From positions 3,162,001 to 3,226,000 of the forward strand of contig NW_025920104.1 in the NCBI RefSeq assembly GCF_902686445.1: a stretch of DNA of 64,000 nt, read 5' to 3'. The position numbers and the translations under genes are program-made. This DNA is from Sciurus carolinensis (Eukaryota; Chordata; Mammalia; Rodentia; Sciuridae). Below the pieces are notes generated by a model. The model was not told where the DNA came from. It searched no databases and saw only the letters and a list, made by a program, of their open reading frames with translations. This document shows, piece by piece, positions 21,060 to 34,369 of the stretch (the first letter of the stretch is position 1; every line of letters begins with the position of its first letter).

Positions 21060-23040
21060 GGCAATAGATGCCAAACTACACTGCTCAGAACCCCTGGGGG
21101 TACCTGGGCATACATACTGATACAGCTCCCGCATTTCTCTATGGAGAGGGCTAGGAAGGCAGGATTCTGAATTACACTACTCAGAACCCTTGGGATACGA
21201 GGGTAAACACATGGTCCAAAATTTCTGGGGGCCATATTGGTCACTGCTGGGCAGCAGAATGCTGGACCACATTGCCCAGAGTTTTCAGGGGTTACTGGTT
21301 GGGAATGTAGCAAGCAGCTCATAGGATGCTCTTGGGTCAGGGCTGCAAAATTTACAATAGAGTGCACTTCCCAGTGTCCTTCAGGGTCTACAGTTTCCAG
21401 GGCCCAGTGCAATGAGGGTAGCATGGACCAAATGACAGAGTGTACTACAAATAGCCCTTGGGGACCTGCAGCTCACAGAGAATTCTGTAATGAGGGATCG
21501 GCAGGTAGAATGAAAAACTGTGCTGCATGTTACCCTTGGGTGCCTGCTGATCCTAGGAGCCTTTGGAGTGAAAACTACAAGAACGAAATACCAAATTTTA
21601 GTGCACAGAATCCCTGGGGTTGCCTATGCTCTGCAACTTCTAGAGGTTTCTGTGATTAGGGTTGCAATGTTAGAACACACTACCTGCAATCTTCAGGGTA
21701 CCAGGAAAAGCAGAGTTTGAGGTTACTGTGGCCTTTCTCTAAGCAGATCTGTGCACATAAAACACTAAATGAAATTATCTAGAAATCTCAGGAGTTGCAA
21801 CTCCCAGTATTCTCTGTGGTGATCAGATAAATCATTAGCTTTGTGTAAACACAATCCTAAGGTGCTCTAGCTTCCAAGTTTATCTGTAATAATTGAGCAT
21901 GAACACACTCCCTCATTTTCCATAGTCCTCTGTGATTGCCAGAACCCTCTGTGTTTAGTGAGCAAACCACTGAACTGCATTAACCAAAATTCTAATAGGA
22001 CTTGAGATACCAGGTTTCTCTGTGTGGAATGGGCAAAGCATGAGACTACATTACCCACAATACATAGTGCCAGCAGCTCCAAGCTCCTCTGCTGTGAGAA
22101 CTGTAGGGTTATACTATCTAAAATCCTTGAGTGTGTTGCTGAGGTGAGTTTCATCCTGCAACTTCAAGAGGACTCCACAGTGAAGGCTGGACATACTTAA
22201 GGCCAAACTACACTACTAACAAGTCTTGAGGCTAAACTAGATGTGAAGCCTAGAGTTTCCAGAGGCCTCCACAGTGGGGACTGCTTTGGTACAGGACTGT
22301 ATAACATTAGAATTCTCAGAGTACCAAGGCTAACATGTGGCCTGCTGTTCTCATGGCTCTCCCAGCAGGTGCACACAGGCAAAACACTGGACTACATTGC
22401 CCAGAATCCTAAGGGATCAGAATCTCCCAGGATCCTCACTGGTGAGGACTGTGGGGTAGAGAAGTAAACTACACTACCCAAGATTTTTGGAGGGGCTCAG
22501 GTGCCTGTGTGGCCTACCACTCACAGAGGTCTCCACAGTGAGGGCTCTGTAGGCAGAAAACCAGAATACCTCAGGGCCTGTAGCTCCTAGACAACTTCCT
22601 ATTGAGGGCTACATGTATAAGCTTTGCATTGCACTATCCAGTATCCTCAGGGGCATAGAGGCAGGCTTGTAGTATTCAGATCCTGGGAGTCTTGATGGTG
22701 ATTTCTACTTAAGATCAACTGTACTATTCTGAATAATCAACAGCCTTCTGTTCTCAAGACCACTGATGTCAGTGCTACCTTAGAGTGAACTACAATACTG
22801 AGAATTCCTGCAGTCTCAGAGCTCCAAGGAGTCACTATTGTGTGGGCTACACCAACATAGCACTATGCTAGAATGTTCATGGTCTTTGGGGACCTGCATC
22901 TGCCACATGTCTCTGTGGTGAGGGATGCATGGGAAGAACACCACACAACACTGCCCAGAATCCTTAGATGTGCCTGGGTGAATATGAATCCTGCAACTCC
23001 CAGAGACCTCTGTAGTGAGGATGGCATTCACGTTGTATAA
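21060..23040 (+). repeat. Degenerate tandem array, ~75-95 bp units, with ZNF143-like motif variants
   Basis: About twenty worn units follow one another. Each has a core like 'aactacactgcccagaatccttgggg' and a second block like 'tgcagctcccagagacctctgtggtgagggctgcatggg'. Core positions include 21,075, 21,172, 21,266, 22,391 and 22,468, and there are others near 21,375, 21,441, 21,519, 21,597, 22,204, 22,300, 22,631, 22,790 and 22,945. The core resembles the known ZNF143/THAP11 binding motif (ACTACA..TCCCAGAATGC type). The best unit is ACTACATTGCCCAGAATCCT at 22,391-22,410. Open frames inside the array (for instance 140 codons at 21,237) come from the repeat, not from a gene. Confidence 0.8.
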
Positions 23041-24149
23041 TTCTAATAAACTTCAACCATATCACTTTAACACTGGTCAAGTAACATTAAAATAAGGTTT
23101 GGGTTTGCTGCTCATTGGAACATATTTTATGAATAAACTACTTATTTTAAAAACACACACACACAGCATGAGACAGTACTTTGAGAGTTGTTCTTCCATT
23201 TCTACAGTGGTCCCTGCATAAAGCATTTTGATCTATCAAAAAAATGATCTTTCCATTTTCAGTATGTGGATCTAGAGTTTATTTAAAGTATTTTGAGAAG
23301 GAAAAATATGAAGAATCAGATTTCTGGCACTTGAATATTTCCAATCAGCATTTAATTTCAAAAGTATATTAATTTTTTTTTTTTTTTGCAGTGCTGGGAA
23401 TTAAACTCAGGGCCTTGTGCTTGAGAGATGAGCACTCTACCAACTGAGCTACCTCCCCAGCCCTATATTAAATTTTTTTGGCCTCAGAAATCTACAGTGC
23501 CAAGCCCAGGTCTATGCCATCAGACCCACCATCCCCAGTGCTCCCACTGTGGCTAATCATCTATGAAAATGGGGTCACCTTTTCCCACAGCATTGATTAT
23601 TCCTGACTTGAAGGTAGTGGGATAGCACCCTTCTTGTGACACTGAATTATCAAGTTCCTCTCAAGCATCAGGCTACTGAAGGAAAGAAGGTTTGAACAGT
23701 ACAGTATAATTTTATTGTTGAATTCTTTAATTAGTAGTATTATTCAGATTATTCCTATTATACCTATTATATTTCTACTTTTTTCTTTTATTATTTTTCC
23801 CACTCTATTTTCCTCTTATGTATGTGTTTCCTTGGAGAATCTTTCTCCTTTTCTCATGCTAACAAAATATTTCTTTTAATTCTGCTTTCAATATTTCTAC
23901 AACACAGTATCTCTATAGACTCACTTATTATCTCATTAACATTATATCCTATACCCCGCCCCATCCCCTTTGTCCACCATTAGAAATTGTGGTCCTTATT
24001 GCAAACCTATTGGTTTTGCTATAGATAATAATTTGAACTCATCATCTCTGTTTATTAAGACAACATGGTTAATATTTTAATAGGGACTCTTTGGGTAAAG
24101 GATGCATTTTGATTGGTGCACTGCTAATATTGTTCTCTCACTTCAAGGT
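23041..24149. other. AT-rich DNA with one SINE; no gene seen
   Basis: A SINE lies at 23,372-23,463 and the rest has no recognised feature. Downstream of 23,700 it is T-rich and may include an old LINE fragment. Confidence 0.4.
23372..23463 (-). mobile_element. ID/tRNA-like SINE
   Basis: A 17-T tract, then 'gcagtgctgggaattaaactcagggcc' and 'gcactctaccaactgagctacctccccagcc', the reverse complement of a tRNA-like ID body with intact A- and B-box regions. It looks less decayed than most other SINEs here. Confidence 0.92.
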
Positions 24150-27100
24150 GAGGTATTTTAAATCTGCAAGAGCAGTATAAGTCTGTAGGGGGAAACTGCA
24201 ATACCGCAAATTTGCACTGTTAGAGGGGAAGATACATGAACAACATGAGAAAACAAGGGAAGAAAGTGTCCCAAACAAACATAGATGCTATATCAATAGA
24301 ACCCAAGGACAACATGAAAGAAGAAATGTCAGAAAGGGAGTATAGAATGTACATAATTAAAATGATCCTAAAACTGACCAATAAGATAATAGAGCAAATG
24401 TAGGCAAAGAATGATTGCACCAATAAACAGTTAAAAGTGCAATTGCAGGAAGCAAAATATCATTTCAATTAAAAGATTCTGAAAATAAACAAACAGAAAT
24501 TCTTGAAATGGAGGAAACAATAAACCAAATTCAATACTCAATAGAACACATAACAAAAAGGCAAGGTCACTTGGACGACAGAACCTCAGATGAAGAAGAC
24601 AAAATAATCCTGAAACAAAGCTTTTCAAACAGAGAAGATGGTAAGGAATCATAAATGGAATCACAAAAGAATTATGGAATATCATGAAAAGACCAAATTT
24701 AAAAATTATTGGGATACAGGAAGGCACAGATACATAAACCAAAGGAATGAATAACCTATCCAAAGAAATAATAGCAGAAAGATTTTCAAATCTAATGAAT
24801 GAAATGGAAAATCAAATATAAGACGCTTATAGGACACCAAATATACAAAATTACAACAGATTCCCACAAAGGCACATTATAATGAAAATACCTGACATCA
24901 AAAATAAAGAGAATTTTAAAGGCTGTGAGAGAAAAGTATAAGATTACATACAGAGGAAAACCAATATGAATATCAGCAGATTTTTCAGCCGAACCCTAAA
25001 AACAAGAAACACATGGAAGAACTTATTTCAAGCTCTGATAGAAAATGGATGCCAACCAAGAATATACCCAGCAAAACTAATATTCAGATTTGATGATAAA
25101 ATAAAATCCTATGATAAAAAAAAGCTAAAAGAATTTACAAATAGAAAACCTGTGCTACAGAACATTCTCAGCAAATATTCCATGAGGAAGAAATGATAAA
25201 CAGTGAAAGTCAGAAAAGATAGGAACTACCCTGAAGGAATAACCAATTAAGGAGAAATCAAGTTATAAGTAAAAAATAAGTCAAAATGACTGTGAATACA
25301 AGTCATATCTCAATAATAACCCTGAATGTTAATGACATAAACTCATCAATCAAAAGACACAGACTAGCAGATTGGATTAAAAAGAAAGACCCAACAATAT
25401 GCTTTCTTCAAGAGACTCATCTCATAGAAAAAGACATCCACAGATTAGTGAAAGAATGGAGAAAAGCATAAAATGCATATGAACTCAGTAAAAAGGTAGG
25501 AGTCTCCATCCTTACATCAGATAAAGCAGACTTCAAGCCAAAGTTAATCAGGAGGGATAAAGGAGGACATTTAATATTGCTTGAGGGAAACATAAATAGC
25601 AAGACAAAAATCATAAATATTTATGTACATGTGCATCCATGTACATTAAACAAATCCTTCTCAATTCCAGGAAGCAAATAGACCAAAACACAACAATACT
25701 AGTTGACTTTAACACAACACTGTCACCATTGAACAGATCTTCCAAACAAAAAATTAACAAAGAAACCATAGAAATCAATAACACAATCAATAATTTAGAC
25801 TTAAGAGATGTATATATAATATTCCATCCATCAAATATTGAATACACTTTCTTCTCAACAGCACATAGATCCTTCTCTAAAATAGACCACATGTTATGCC
25901 ACAAAGATATTCTTAGCAAATACAAAAAGAAATGCTACCTTGAACTCTATCAGATCATAATGGAATGAAATTAGAAGTCAATGACTAAGTAAAAAACAGC
26001 AACTACTCCAACACCTGAAGACTAAATAATACACTATTGTATGATGCATGGATAACAGAAGATATTGGGGGAGATTAAAAAATTCTTTTAGGTAAATGAG
26101 AACAATGATACAACATTTCATAATCTCTGGGACACTATGAAAGCAGTACTAAGAGGAAAATTCATTGCATGGTGCACATTCAATAAAAGAAGAAAATGTC
26201 AACAATTAAATGACCTAAAATTACAACTCAAAGACCTAGAAAAAGAACAGATCAACACCAAAAGTAGTAGAAGACAGTAAATAATTAAAATCAGAGCTGA
26301 AATCAATGACATTTTAACATAAGAAACAATACAAAAAATTGACAAAACAAAAAGTTGGTTCTTTGAAAAATAAATATAATTGATAAGCCCTTAGTCACAC
26401 TACAGAGAAGAGAGAAAACTCAAATTACTGAAATTAATGATGTAAAAGGAAATACCACAACAGACAGTACTGAAATGCAAAACATAATTATAGAAACTAC
26501 TTTGAGAATCTATACTCCAACAAAACAGAAAATCTCAAAGACATTTACAGGTTTCTAGAGATATGATCCACCCAAACTGAATCTGGAATACATACAAAAT
26601 TTAAATAGATCAATTTCAAGCAATGAAACAGAAGAATTCATCAAAAGCCTACCAACAAAGAATTGTCCACGACCAGATAGATGCTCAACTGAGTTCTATA
26701 AGACCTTCAAAGAAGAACCCATTCCAATATTCCTCAAAGTATTCTATGAAAAAAAAGGAGAAAACCATTCCAAACTCTTTCATTGAAGCTAATATCACCT
26801 TAAAACCAAAGTCAGACAAAGACAAATCAAGGAAAGAAAACTTCAGACCAATATCTCTAATGAATATAGATTCAAAAATTCTTAACAAAATATTAGCAAA
26901 TTGCATACAAAAATATATTAAAAAGATAGTGCACCATGATCAAGTAGGTTTCATCTCAGGGATGCAAGGTTGGTTCAACATCCAGAAATCTATAAATGTA
27001 ACTAAACACATCAACAGGTTTAAAGTTAAGAATCACAAGATTATTTCAGTAGATGCAGAAATGTCACTTGGTAAAATAAAGCACCCCTTCATGCTCCAAA

Positions 27101-28127
27101 CACTAAAAAAATAGGAAAAGTAGGAACATACCTCAACATTGTAAAGGATATGTATGATAAGTCCATGACCAAAATTATTCTAAATGGAGGAAAAGTGAAA
27201 ACATTCCCCCTAAAAACTGGAAAAAGGCAGGGATGCCCTCTTTCACCACTTCTATTAAACATCATCCTTGAAACTCTAGCCAGAGCAATTAGACTGAAGA
27301 AGTTAAAGGGATATATATAGGAAAAGATGAACTGAAACTATCACTATGTGGTGACATGAGTATATTTAGATAAGCAGAAAAATTCCACCAGAAACTTTTA
27401 GAAATCATAAATGAATTTAATAATGTATCATGATATAATATCAACACTCATAAATCTAATGCATTTTGTTCATAAGTGATGAATCCTCTGAAAGAGAAAT
27501 TAGTAAAACTACCCCATTCACAATATCCCCCCCAGAAATAAAATAAAATACTTGGGAATTGATCTAACAAAAGATGTGAAAGACCTCTACAATGAGAATT
27601 ATGAAACACTAAAGAAAGAAATTAAAGAAAATCTTAGAAGATGAAAAGATCTCCCATGTTCTTGGAGTGGCAAAGTTAATATTGTCAAAATGGCCATACT
27701 ACCAAAAGTACTATACAAATTCAATGCAATTCCAATTAAAATCCCAGTGATATTCCTTATACAAATAAAGGAAGGAATCATGAAATTCATTTGGAGGAAT
27801 AAGATACCCAGAAGAACTAAAGCAATCCTTAGCAGAAAGAGCAAAGCAGAGAGTATCACCTGACCATTCAACTGCACTACAGAGCAATAGTAACAAAAAT
27901 GGCATGGTATTGGCATCAAAATAGGCAGGTAGACAAATGGTACTGAATAGAGGACACAAAGACAAACCCACATAAATACAAAGTTATCTCATACTAGACA
28001 AAGTTGCCAAAAACATACAGTGTAGAAAAGATAGCTTCTTCAACAAATGGTGCTGGGAAAACTGCAAATCCATATGCAGCAAAATGTAACTAAACCCCTA
28101 TCTGTCACCCTGCACAAAACTCAATTC
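24150..28127 (+). mobile_element. L1 LINE, nearly complete ORF1 and ORF2, decayed, cut by the N gap
   Basis: ORF1-like coiled-coil and nucleic-acid-binding sequence runs from about 24,236 to 25,196 with several stops. ORF2 starts near 25,286 (ISIITLNVNDINSS, then LQETH at about 25,405, the endonuclease signature). Reverse-transcriptase landmarks follow: HDQVGFI at about 26,934 and KTGKRQGCPLSPLL at about 27,213-27,255. The catalytic Y-x-D-D box region near 27,340-27,370 is disrupted. Frameshifts and stops throughout show that it cannot move. The 3' end is lost at the run of N. Confidence 0.93.
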
Positions 28128-28227
28128 NNNNNNNNNNNNNNNNNNNNNNNNNNNNNNNNNNNNNNNNNNNNNNNNNNNNNNNNNNNNNNNNNNNNNNNNN
28201 NNNNNNNNNNNNNNNNNNNNNNNNNNN
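28128..28227. other. Assembly gap (100 N)
   Basis: Exactly 100 N, a conventional placeholder for a gap of unknown length. It lies between the truncated L1 and the inner end of the right arm of the inverted repeat. Confidence 0.99.
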
Positions 28228-30690
28228 TTCAGCCTGGAAGCTCTGTACAATTCCTCTTCACAATGAAGCATGTCACCTTTCGTATTCTGCCATGTGAAAA
28301 TGTTTTCATCGTGTCAATTTCAGGCACTGGTTTCATCCACTGGCTTGGGCTCTGTATTTTACAGTGGCTGGAAATAGGAATCTTTACCATTTCTCAGAGG
28401 GCCCTGTGCCACAGAGGCACTAGTCTGGTCAAGGGAATGAATCCTCTGGTGAACAGCGATGTTCTAGATATTTCTGCCTCTGAAGGTGAGTTGAAGAAAC
28501 TGGAAAAATCACAGCAGGACAAATTCTGAGTGCAGCCCAGTTCTAAGGCAGCAGCCAAGGTGGTTGGGCCTTGCAGGTGGACTGAGCACAGAACATCTCT
28601 CCTGGCATGGCACCTCTCCCCTGTCCTCCTCCCAACATGCTGAGTGAATGACAGCCTCTTCTCCTCATGAACCATCACAGCAGCCACACACCTGCACTTA
28701 GAAGAACAACTCCCCAGGTTCCAGTTGTCTCCCGTTAGGGCTATCTCAGAAAGGAGGGGCAACTGATCAAACAGGGTGTGATGTTTCCCAATTCAAGGAG
28801 CACCTAAGCCAGGGAGCTGCACTGCATGCTCCCCTGCCCTGAGCTGTCAGCAGCCATCATTCTTTGTGGCTGCTAGGACCCTAGGTGAGTTGCCTGACTC
28901 GGCCAAATCACAGGTGTTCCCAACATGGAGGGGTGATTTTGGAGGGCAATGCCAATGGGGCTGGTTCTAAGCTAGGTGTCCAATGTGCCCTAATGCAGCC
29001 CTCTGTCCCTGCCCCAGACCTCGTGGGGGCTCACTGCCCACAACAGGAGCTAGGTGACCATGCTCTCATGATGCCCTGTGGGACCAAACCAGCACACTGC
29101 CTCCTAGCAGGCCTGGAGTTTAGTGAAAGCTGTGAGGCTTCAGTAGGTTCCCCTTTCCTGCCTGGTCCCAGAGTGATCCCTGGCCCACTCAGCTGCACCC
29201 CACTAACCCCATTGCTCCACTTCAACTGGGTCAACATTTTCAGATCCCATTTCTTGAAAGATCAGGCCCCTGGCCCTGGCTCCCTTCCGCTTTCCTCTTA
29301 CTGTCACCATGGAGCTGGTGCTTCTTTTCTATCTCAGTCTGAAGCTGCCAGGATCAGAAGCGTCTCTGGTTGCCATGGAACCATGATTCCACTGTTCTGT
29401 TATGCCACCCCTTGACCTCAGGCACTCTCTGAGGTGCAGCCACTTCTCAACATCCAGATGGCCCTATACCCTAAGAAAACCTCTGGAGAAAGAGAGAAAG
29501 TGTGTGCTCCTACTGGAGCCTGGAACCTCTGTGCCCTTCACACCTGCCATGCCCAAAGCCCACCCCTTCCACTGAGAATAGAGTTCACTCTCCCATCTTT
29601 TCCTCTCAGGGAATGGCAACACTGGAAACCAAAAATTAGGCCCTTTTTAGAGTGGAAATTATTGAAGTTGAAGGATTGAGAGATTCAGGATATGACTTTC
29701 AGCCACTTATCTAACTCCATTGAATCTTGGGAGAAAGAGCTGTGAATATAACTAGTGGCAGGTGAACATTGGAAGAGGATTTTTTTTTCTTTCTGCCAGC
29801 ACATATCAGCCCTGGGACCCCAGATCCCATGAGCCATCACCACTTCCCTTTGCCTGTTCAGATTTACTGACAGGGTCTGGCTGTGTTCTTGATGTATTCC
29901 CTCATTTAATGAAAAAGGCTTTGCCCAGAAGTGACACTTTTCTCTACCTTACCCATTAAGAAGATTTTAGGCAAGATCCAGCACCTCCACTGGGTTGTGC
30001 ATTTTGCCCAGTTATCTCCTGGTTACAAATTGTCGAAGTACAATGCCAGGAGGAAAAAAGGAGTGAAGAAGGAATCAGTGGATTGTGCTTGGAATGGCTA
30101 GGGATCCATGTGTGAATGATGTCAGAAATCTCACTTCATACTTACAACCTGAGCATATTCTGACTCCCATGTAGGCCTGCCTCTCCTCCTGTCCCCCTGG
30201 CCTCTATGCTCATTGATATCATTTTCTGCTTAGTGCTCAGCTACATCCCTTTTCTTCCTTCAATAGAAAGAGAAAAAATTTTCCCCTCATGACACACTGC
30301 TCTATTGTAGGTCTTGATGTGCACAAAAGGTTTCTTGCAGGATTGCTGTGAAAAGGAAGATGAAGAGTTCCTTAGGAATTGTTGACTTTGTCTGGGGCTG
30401 GGTTTTCTGCAGAGAATTTGACAGAGTCAGAGCAGTATAGGATCTAGAGTGTACCTAAAAGGGGTACTGTGAAGCTGAAGAGATAGTTCCTCTTGCAGAG
30501 TGCTCACCTAGCATGCACAAAGGCAAGATGATGTGGGGAAAAATTAAAAAAACTCCTTTGAATATGCCTGCCCTCCCTCATCTCAACTTTTTCCTTCTCT
30601 TTTCATCAACTGAATTCCCAGTTGAAAATGTATCATTTGGACATGCAAGCCTACTCCACTCAGACTTTCAGCATGGAGATGCGATCAACA
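28228..30690 (-). repeat. 3 kb unit, copy 3 (right arm, minus strand)
   Basis: The reverse complement matches copy 1 (7,515 to about 9,925) and copy 2. The last roughly 580 bases of the unit are missing because the arm starts at the N gap. It keeps the sequence near 30,010-30,095 that copy 1 has lost. A candidate exon equivalent to 12,518-12,720 lies at about 29,310-29,490 on the minus strand, with the donor CAgtaagag but a disrupted frame. Confidence 0.9.
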
Positions 30691-32899
30691 GGTGTAATGC
30701 ATAAGAAATCAAAAGAATTATCCCTCCAGAAAAATTAAAAATTTCCCAGAAATAAATTTTTAAAAATACCCACAAAATATCCAAATTGCCAATTTTGCAT
30801 TCTCTCCTTGTAATAATGTTTCAACATGCTCTGTTCATCAATATTGTTTTCTAATGACTGATACTTCTTACTCATTTGCCAGTGAATACCTTCATATCTA
30901 AAGTGTTTTTTTTTTCACTATTCTGATGAATTGATTTTCTTCTTTTAGAAGGCAAACTATCTGTTCAGTCCTTCAGGACAATGGCTATCTTTCCTGAAAT
31001 AGTTTTTTCCCCCCCTGGGCCTACCTTAGTAACCCAGTGACTATTCTAGTTAGTACCTAACAAATTGCCCTGTAAAATTTTTCTGTACAAATCTAATTCA
31101 TTTGCTCCCAGAATGTTGGGGATTTTTTTTGTCACCTCAGTGTCAACAGTTCTAATTATTTGAACCAAGAACTGAATAAGTTTTTGGTAAGAGTTAGTTG
31201 AAAAAATGGTGACTTTTCTGGAGGTTGGTATGAAGAGAGGCTTAAGGAGTGAGATTATCAGCCAGAGGCAAGAAATGGTAAAAACAGGGAAAGCTGTAGC
31301 ATGACATGGAGAAAAGCACCAAATGGACCCATATTAGTATACTTGAGGAGTAATGGCAGAGGACAGAACAGGCAGGGAAAGGATAGAGGCTGATGGCTGC
31401 ATATGCAGTGTAGCTAGACCAATATCAATGCTGTGGGTGGTAGACATGAAGGGTCTTTGTGTGAATACAGATGAATAATGAGAAGGCAACAGTGCAGTGT
31501 GACGTTCATGTGGGCCTGAATGGAGGGAGTGATTCCAGAAATACAGAGGATAGACAATGTTCAGTGATCTGTATAGAAAGAAGTTTAATTTAATGAACAA
31601 AGATAAAGAAGCTGGGCCAGCTGAAATGCTTCCTCTGTTTCCTTTGCATTTCTTTCCAGGTTTATGTACCTCATTTCCTCTTCCTTTTAGCTCTTCAAAG
31701 CAATTTCTAGAGCTTTGGTCTTGATTAATTTTATTTTACATTCTTTGGATGATTCCTACTACAATTTCTTCCCTATTCAGTAGTTGTATTTAAAAATACA
31801 TATATTTGTTACAAGATATATAACCCAGGAGATCTATATGACTGAGCCTCATCCACAACATTATTTACTTACTAGCTGATTAGCTCACTTATTTATTTAT
31901 TTCTGAGATAACTTCTTGCTAAATTGCTTATGACTTCACTCTTCACTGAGGCTGGCCTATAACCTGCAATCCTCCTATACCAGTCTCTGGGTTCACTGTG
32001 ATTTCTGGTGTGTCATTTTACTTGGCTAGAAATATAATTTTTCTATCTTCCTTGTTTTTGTCCTTTTACTTTCCACAGAGATATGTTTAGAAAAAAAAAT
32101 ACTTGTGCCTTCACTGGATCTGGTTATGATTGAACTAACATGCAACAGCTCTTCATTTAGACTTTCTAAAGGCAGTTCCTTCCCTTGCAAATCAGAATGT
32201 GGTCCATGGATCAGGAGCATTGGAAATATCTTTAAATGTTTCAGAAATGTGTAAGCAAAAACCTGTTGAGTACAATGTGCATTTTGAACATGGTCCCCAA
32301 TATTTGATTCACTAAAGTTTGAGCATTCTTGGGTATAGCTACTCTTCTTCCAGTTCCTCTAACATAACTTGCCTATTTGAAATCCTCATATTTTGTTCCC
32401 CAAATTGTAGGTGTATTAGTATTCATAATCTTTCAATGAACATTTCATCAGGTTATACTTTGCTGATCCTTTCATAATACTCCTACCTTTATTCATTTCC
32501 AGATTATATTACTCTGCACCATATTTACTTTTCTAGGAAGTCAGAACCTTTCATATAACAATAAATTATATACATCTATGGTGGATCATATGTGTTTATA
32601 TTTATTTATGGCAAACCAAATATAGCCCTGCATGATGTGGCATGCATTTCTTAATTACTTTCCGATGTCGATAAATAAAATTACTGTTGGAAAATTTTAC
32701 TCTCAGACCAGTGTTGTTACTGGAAACTCAGTTTTTTCTAAAGCTGTGCTCTTCCACTTTCTAATGTTTAACCTGAGTTTACCTCCCTTCAAAATGTGCT
32801 CCCACTCTTTTGCTTTATTTTGTTGTCTGTGATATTTACCTTTCTTATTCTTTGTTCTCTCTTCTCCTCTCCCCTTTTATATTTGCCAACTTTCTTCTG
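30691..32899. other. Intron-like DNA of the right arm; no gene seen
   Basis: Mirror of 5,286-7,500. It includes the decayed B1-like SINE at about 31,885-32,025 on the minus strand. No trusted exon. Confidence 0.6.
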
Positions 32900-33365
32900 A
32901 TATAATCTATTGGAAGCCAATAGATTCTTATTTAGCAGAATCAGACTAGCCTGAGTCACGGGATGCAGAGGCCTGATTTCCAGGTACTAACAGGCACAAA
33001 ATTATGTCCCAGATTACCGGAAGCATGTGGTGCTGCATTCCAGTGGTTCTATGTCCTCCTGGAATATCTCCCCTAAGAGAATGGCTTCCCTAACTCCACT
33101 CTATCCTGTCAATCACAGAAGAAGCTCCTCCAGGTCTTAAACCCCTTTACATGTGTATTAAAAATAAAGGTGAGTAGTTGTTGTTAGAGGTCAGAGATGG
33201 TATGGCCAAACCTGTCATGCCCCCTCTCATTTAAAAAAGTATTTGCTCTTGTGTGTTTCTTGAGTACATAAGTTTTTGGGAAATAGACTGAAAAACAGTC
33301 AACATCCTCCTCCAGCAGTTAACCCTTTCCTCATCCACGTGGGACATGGCAGAGAGGACCTCCAC
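32900..33365 (+). mobile_element. Possible solitary LTR, right-arm copy
   Basis: Plus-strand reading shows 'gtgtattaaaaataaaggtgag', a poly-A-signal-like element, about 200 bases before an end at 'gacctccaca'. It is the same element as 4,818-5,285. Presence in both arms means it was inserted before the duplication. Family not recognised. Confidence 0.35.
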
Positions 33366-33584
33366 ACTAAGAAGATCCTGAAATGGAATTCAACTACTTT
33401 ATTGACATTCTCAACTTAATCTGTTACTGAAACTTAATAAGATATGTCACTTATTACCATTTCACCCTTATTCCTTTCTATGTAGTATTTAGTATGTTTA
33501 ATTCTTCAACTATTAGAATCTAATAGGACCCATGTTTTAAATAAACATTATAGCCAATGTTATTTTATGATTTGTGGTTTTTAC

Positions 33585-33679
33585 CTTCTATAGGTCCTGT
33601 TATGCCACACTTTTTCTCTTTGATATGCATCACCAGATAAATGATCAATGCATTTCTGAGAAAGACTCAGGGAGATGTT
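33585..33679 (-). CDS. Candidate coding exon C, right-arm copy
   Basis: On the minus strand, the acceptor attttgccag leads into NISLSLSQKCIDHLSGDAYQ, then REKVWHNRTYRR, and a gtaaaaac donor. It has 95 bases, one more than the left-arm copy, so it would leave phase 2 instead of phase 1. It continues the phase-0 end of exon B. One of the two copies must be frameshifted relative to the rest of the gene. This copy belongs to the longer exon series, so it is the better candidate for the original frame. Confidence 0.45.
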
Positions 33680-33689
33680 CTGGCAAAAT

Positions 33690-34335
33690 TAATATTAATA
33701 ATGAGGTGCATAAATAAAACCAAAAATTAGGAGTTGGGATGGCATCAAATTAAAAAGCTTCTACACACTGATGGAAACAATTAATAACATAGAAAATAAG
33801 CCTACAGAATGGGGGAAAATTTTTGCCACCTTATTCTCAAATATGGGATTAAAATCCAGAATATGTAAAATTCTTACAACACTTATCTCCAAATAAAAAA
33901 TGACCCAAGAAATAAATGGACAAAAGAACTGCAGAGATACTTCTTTAAAAAAGAAATTCAAAGGACAATAAGTGTGTGAAAAAATGTTCAACATGTCGAG
34001 TAGTAAGGGAAATACAAATCAAAGGTACATTGAAACTTTACTCCAGTTAGAATGTCAACTATTAATAAATGTTAACAGGAATGCAAGGAAAAGGTTCACT
34101 CATCTGTCATTGATGGAACTTCAAATTAGCAACATCGCCCTGGAAAGCATTATAGAGAAACTTCAAAATGATAGTAAAAGGACCACTGTATGTTCCAGTT
34201 ATCTCAGTTACTGATACATATTCAAAGGTCTAAAATAAGCATATTATATAATGGTAGAAACATAATGTATATAGCAGCACAATTCAACATAGCCAGGCAA
34301 TGTAATCTGTCTAGGTACCAATCAGCAGATTAATA

Positions 34336-34369
<34 letters not shown>

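Noticed and set aside
21237..21659. 140-codon open frame
   Set aside because: It lies entirely inside the degenerate tandem array; openness follows from the repeat unit, and no start or splice context supports it.
21060..23040. CRISPR-like array
   Set aside because: Repeats are degenerate, spacing varies and the genome is clearly mammalian; a worn minisatellite fits better.
24236..25196. Stand-alone RNA-binding protein gene
   Set aside because: It is the L1 ORF1 region directly upstream of an ORF2 endonuclease/reverse transcriptase, with stops.
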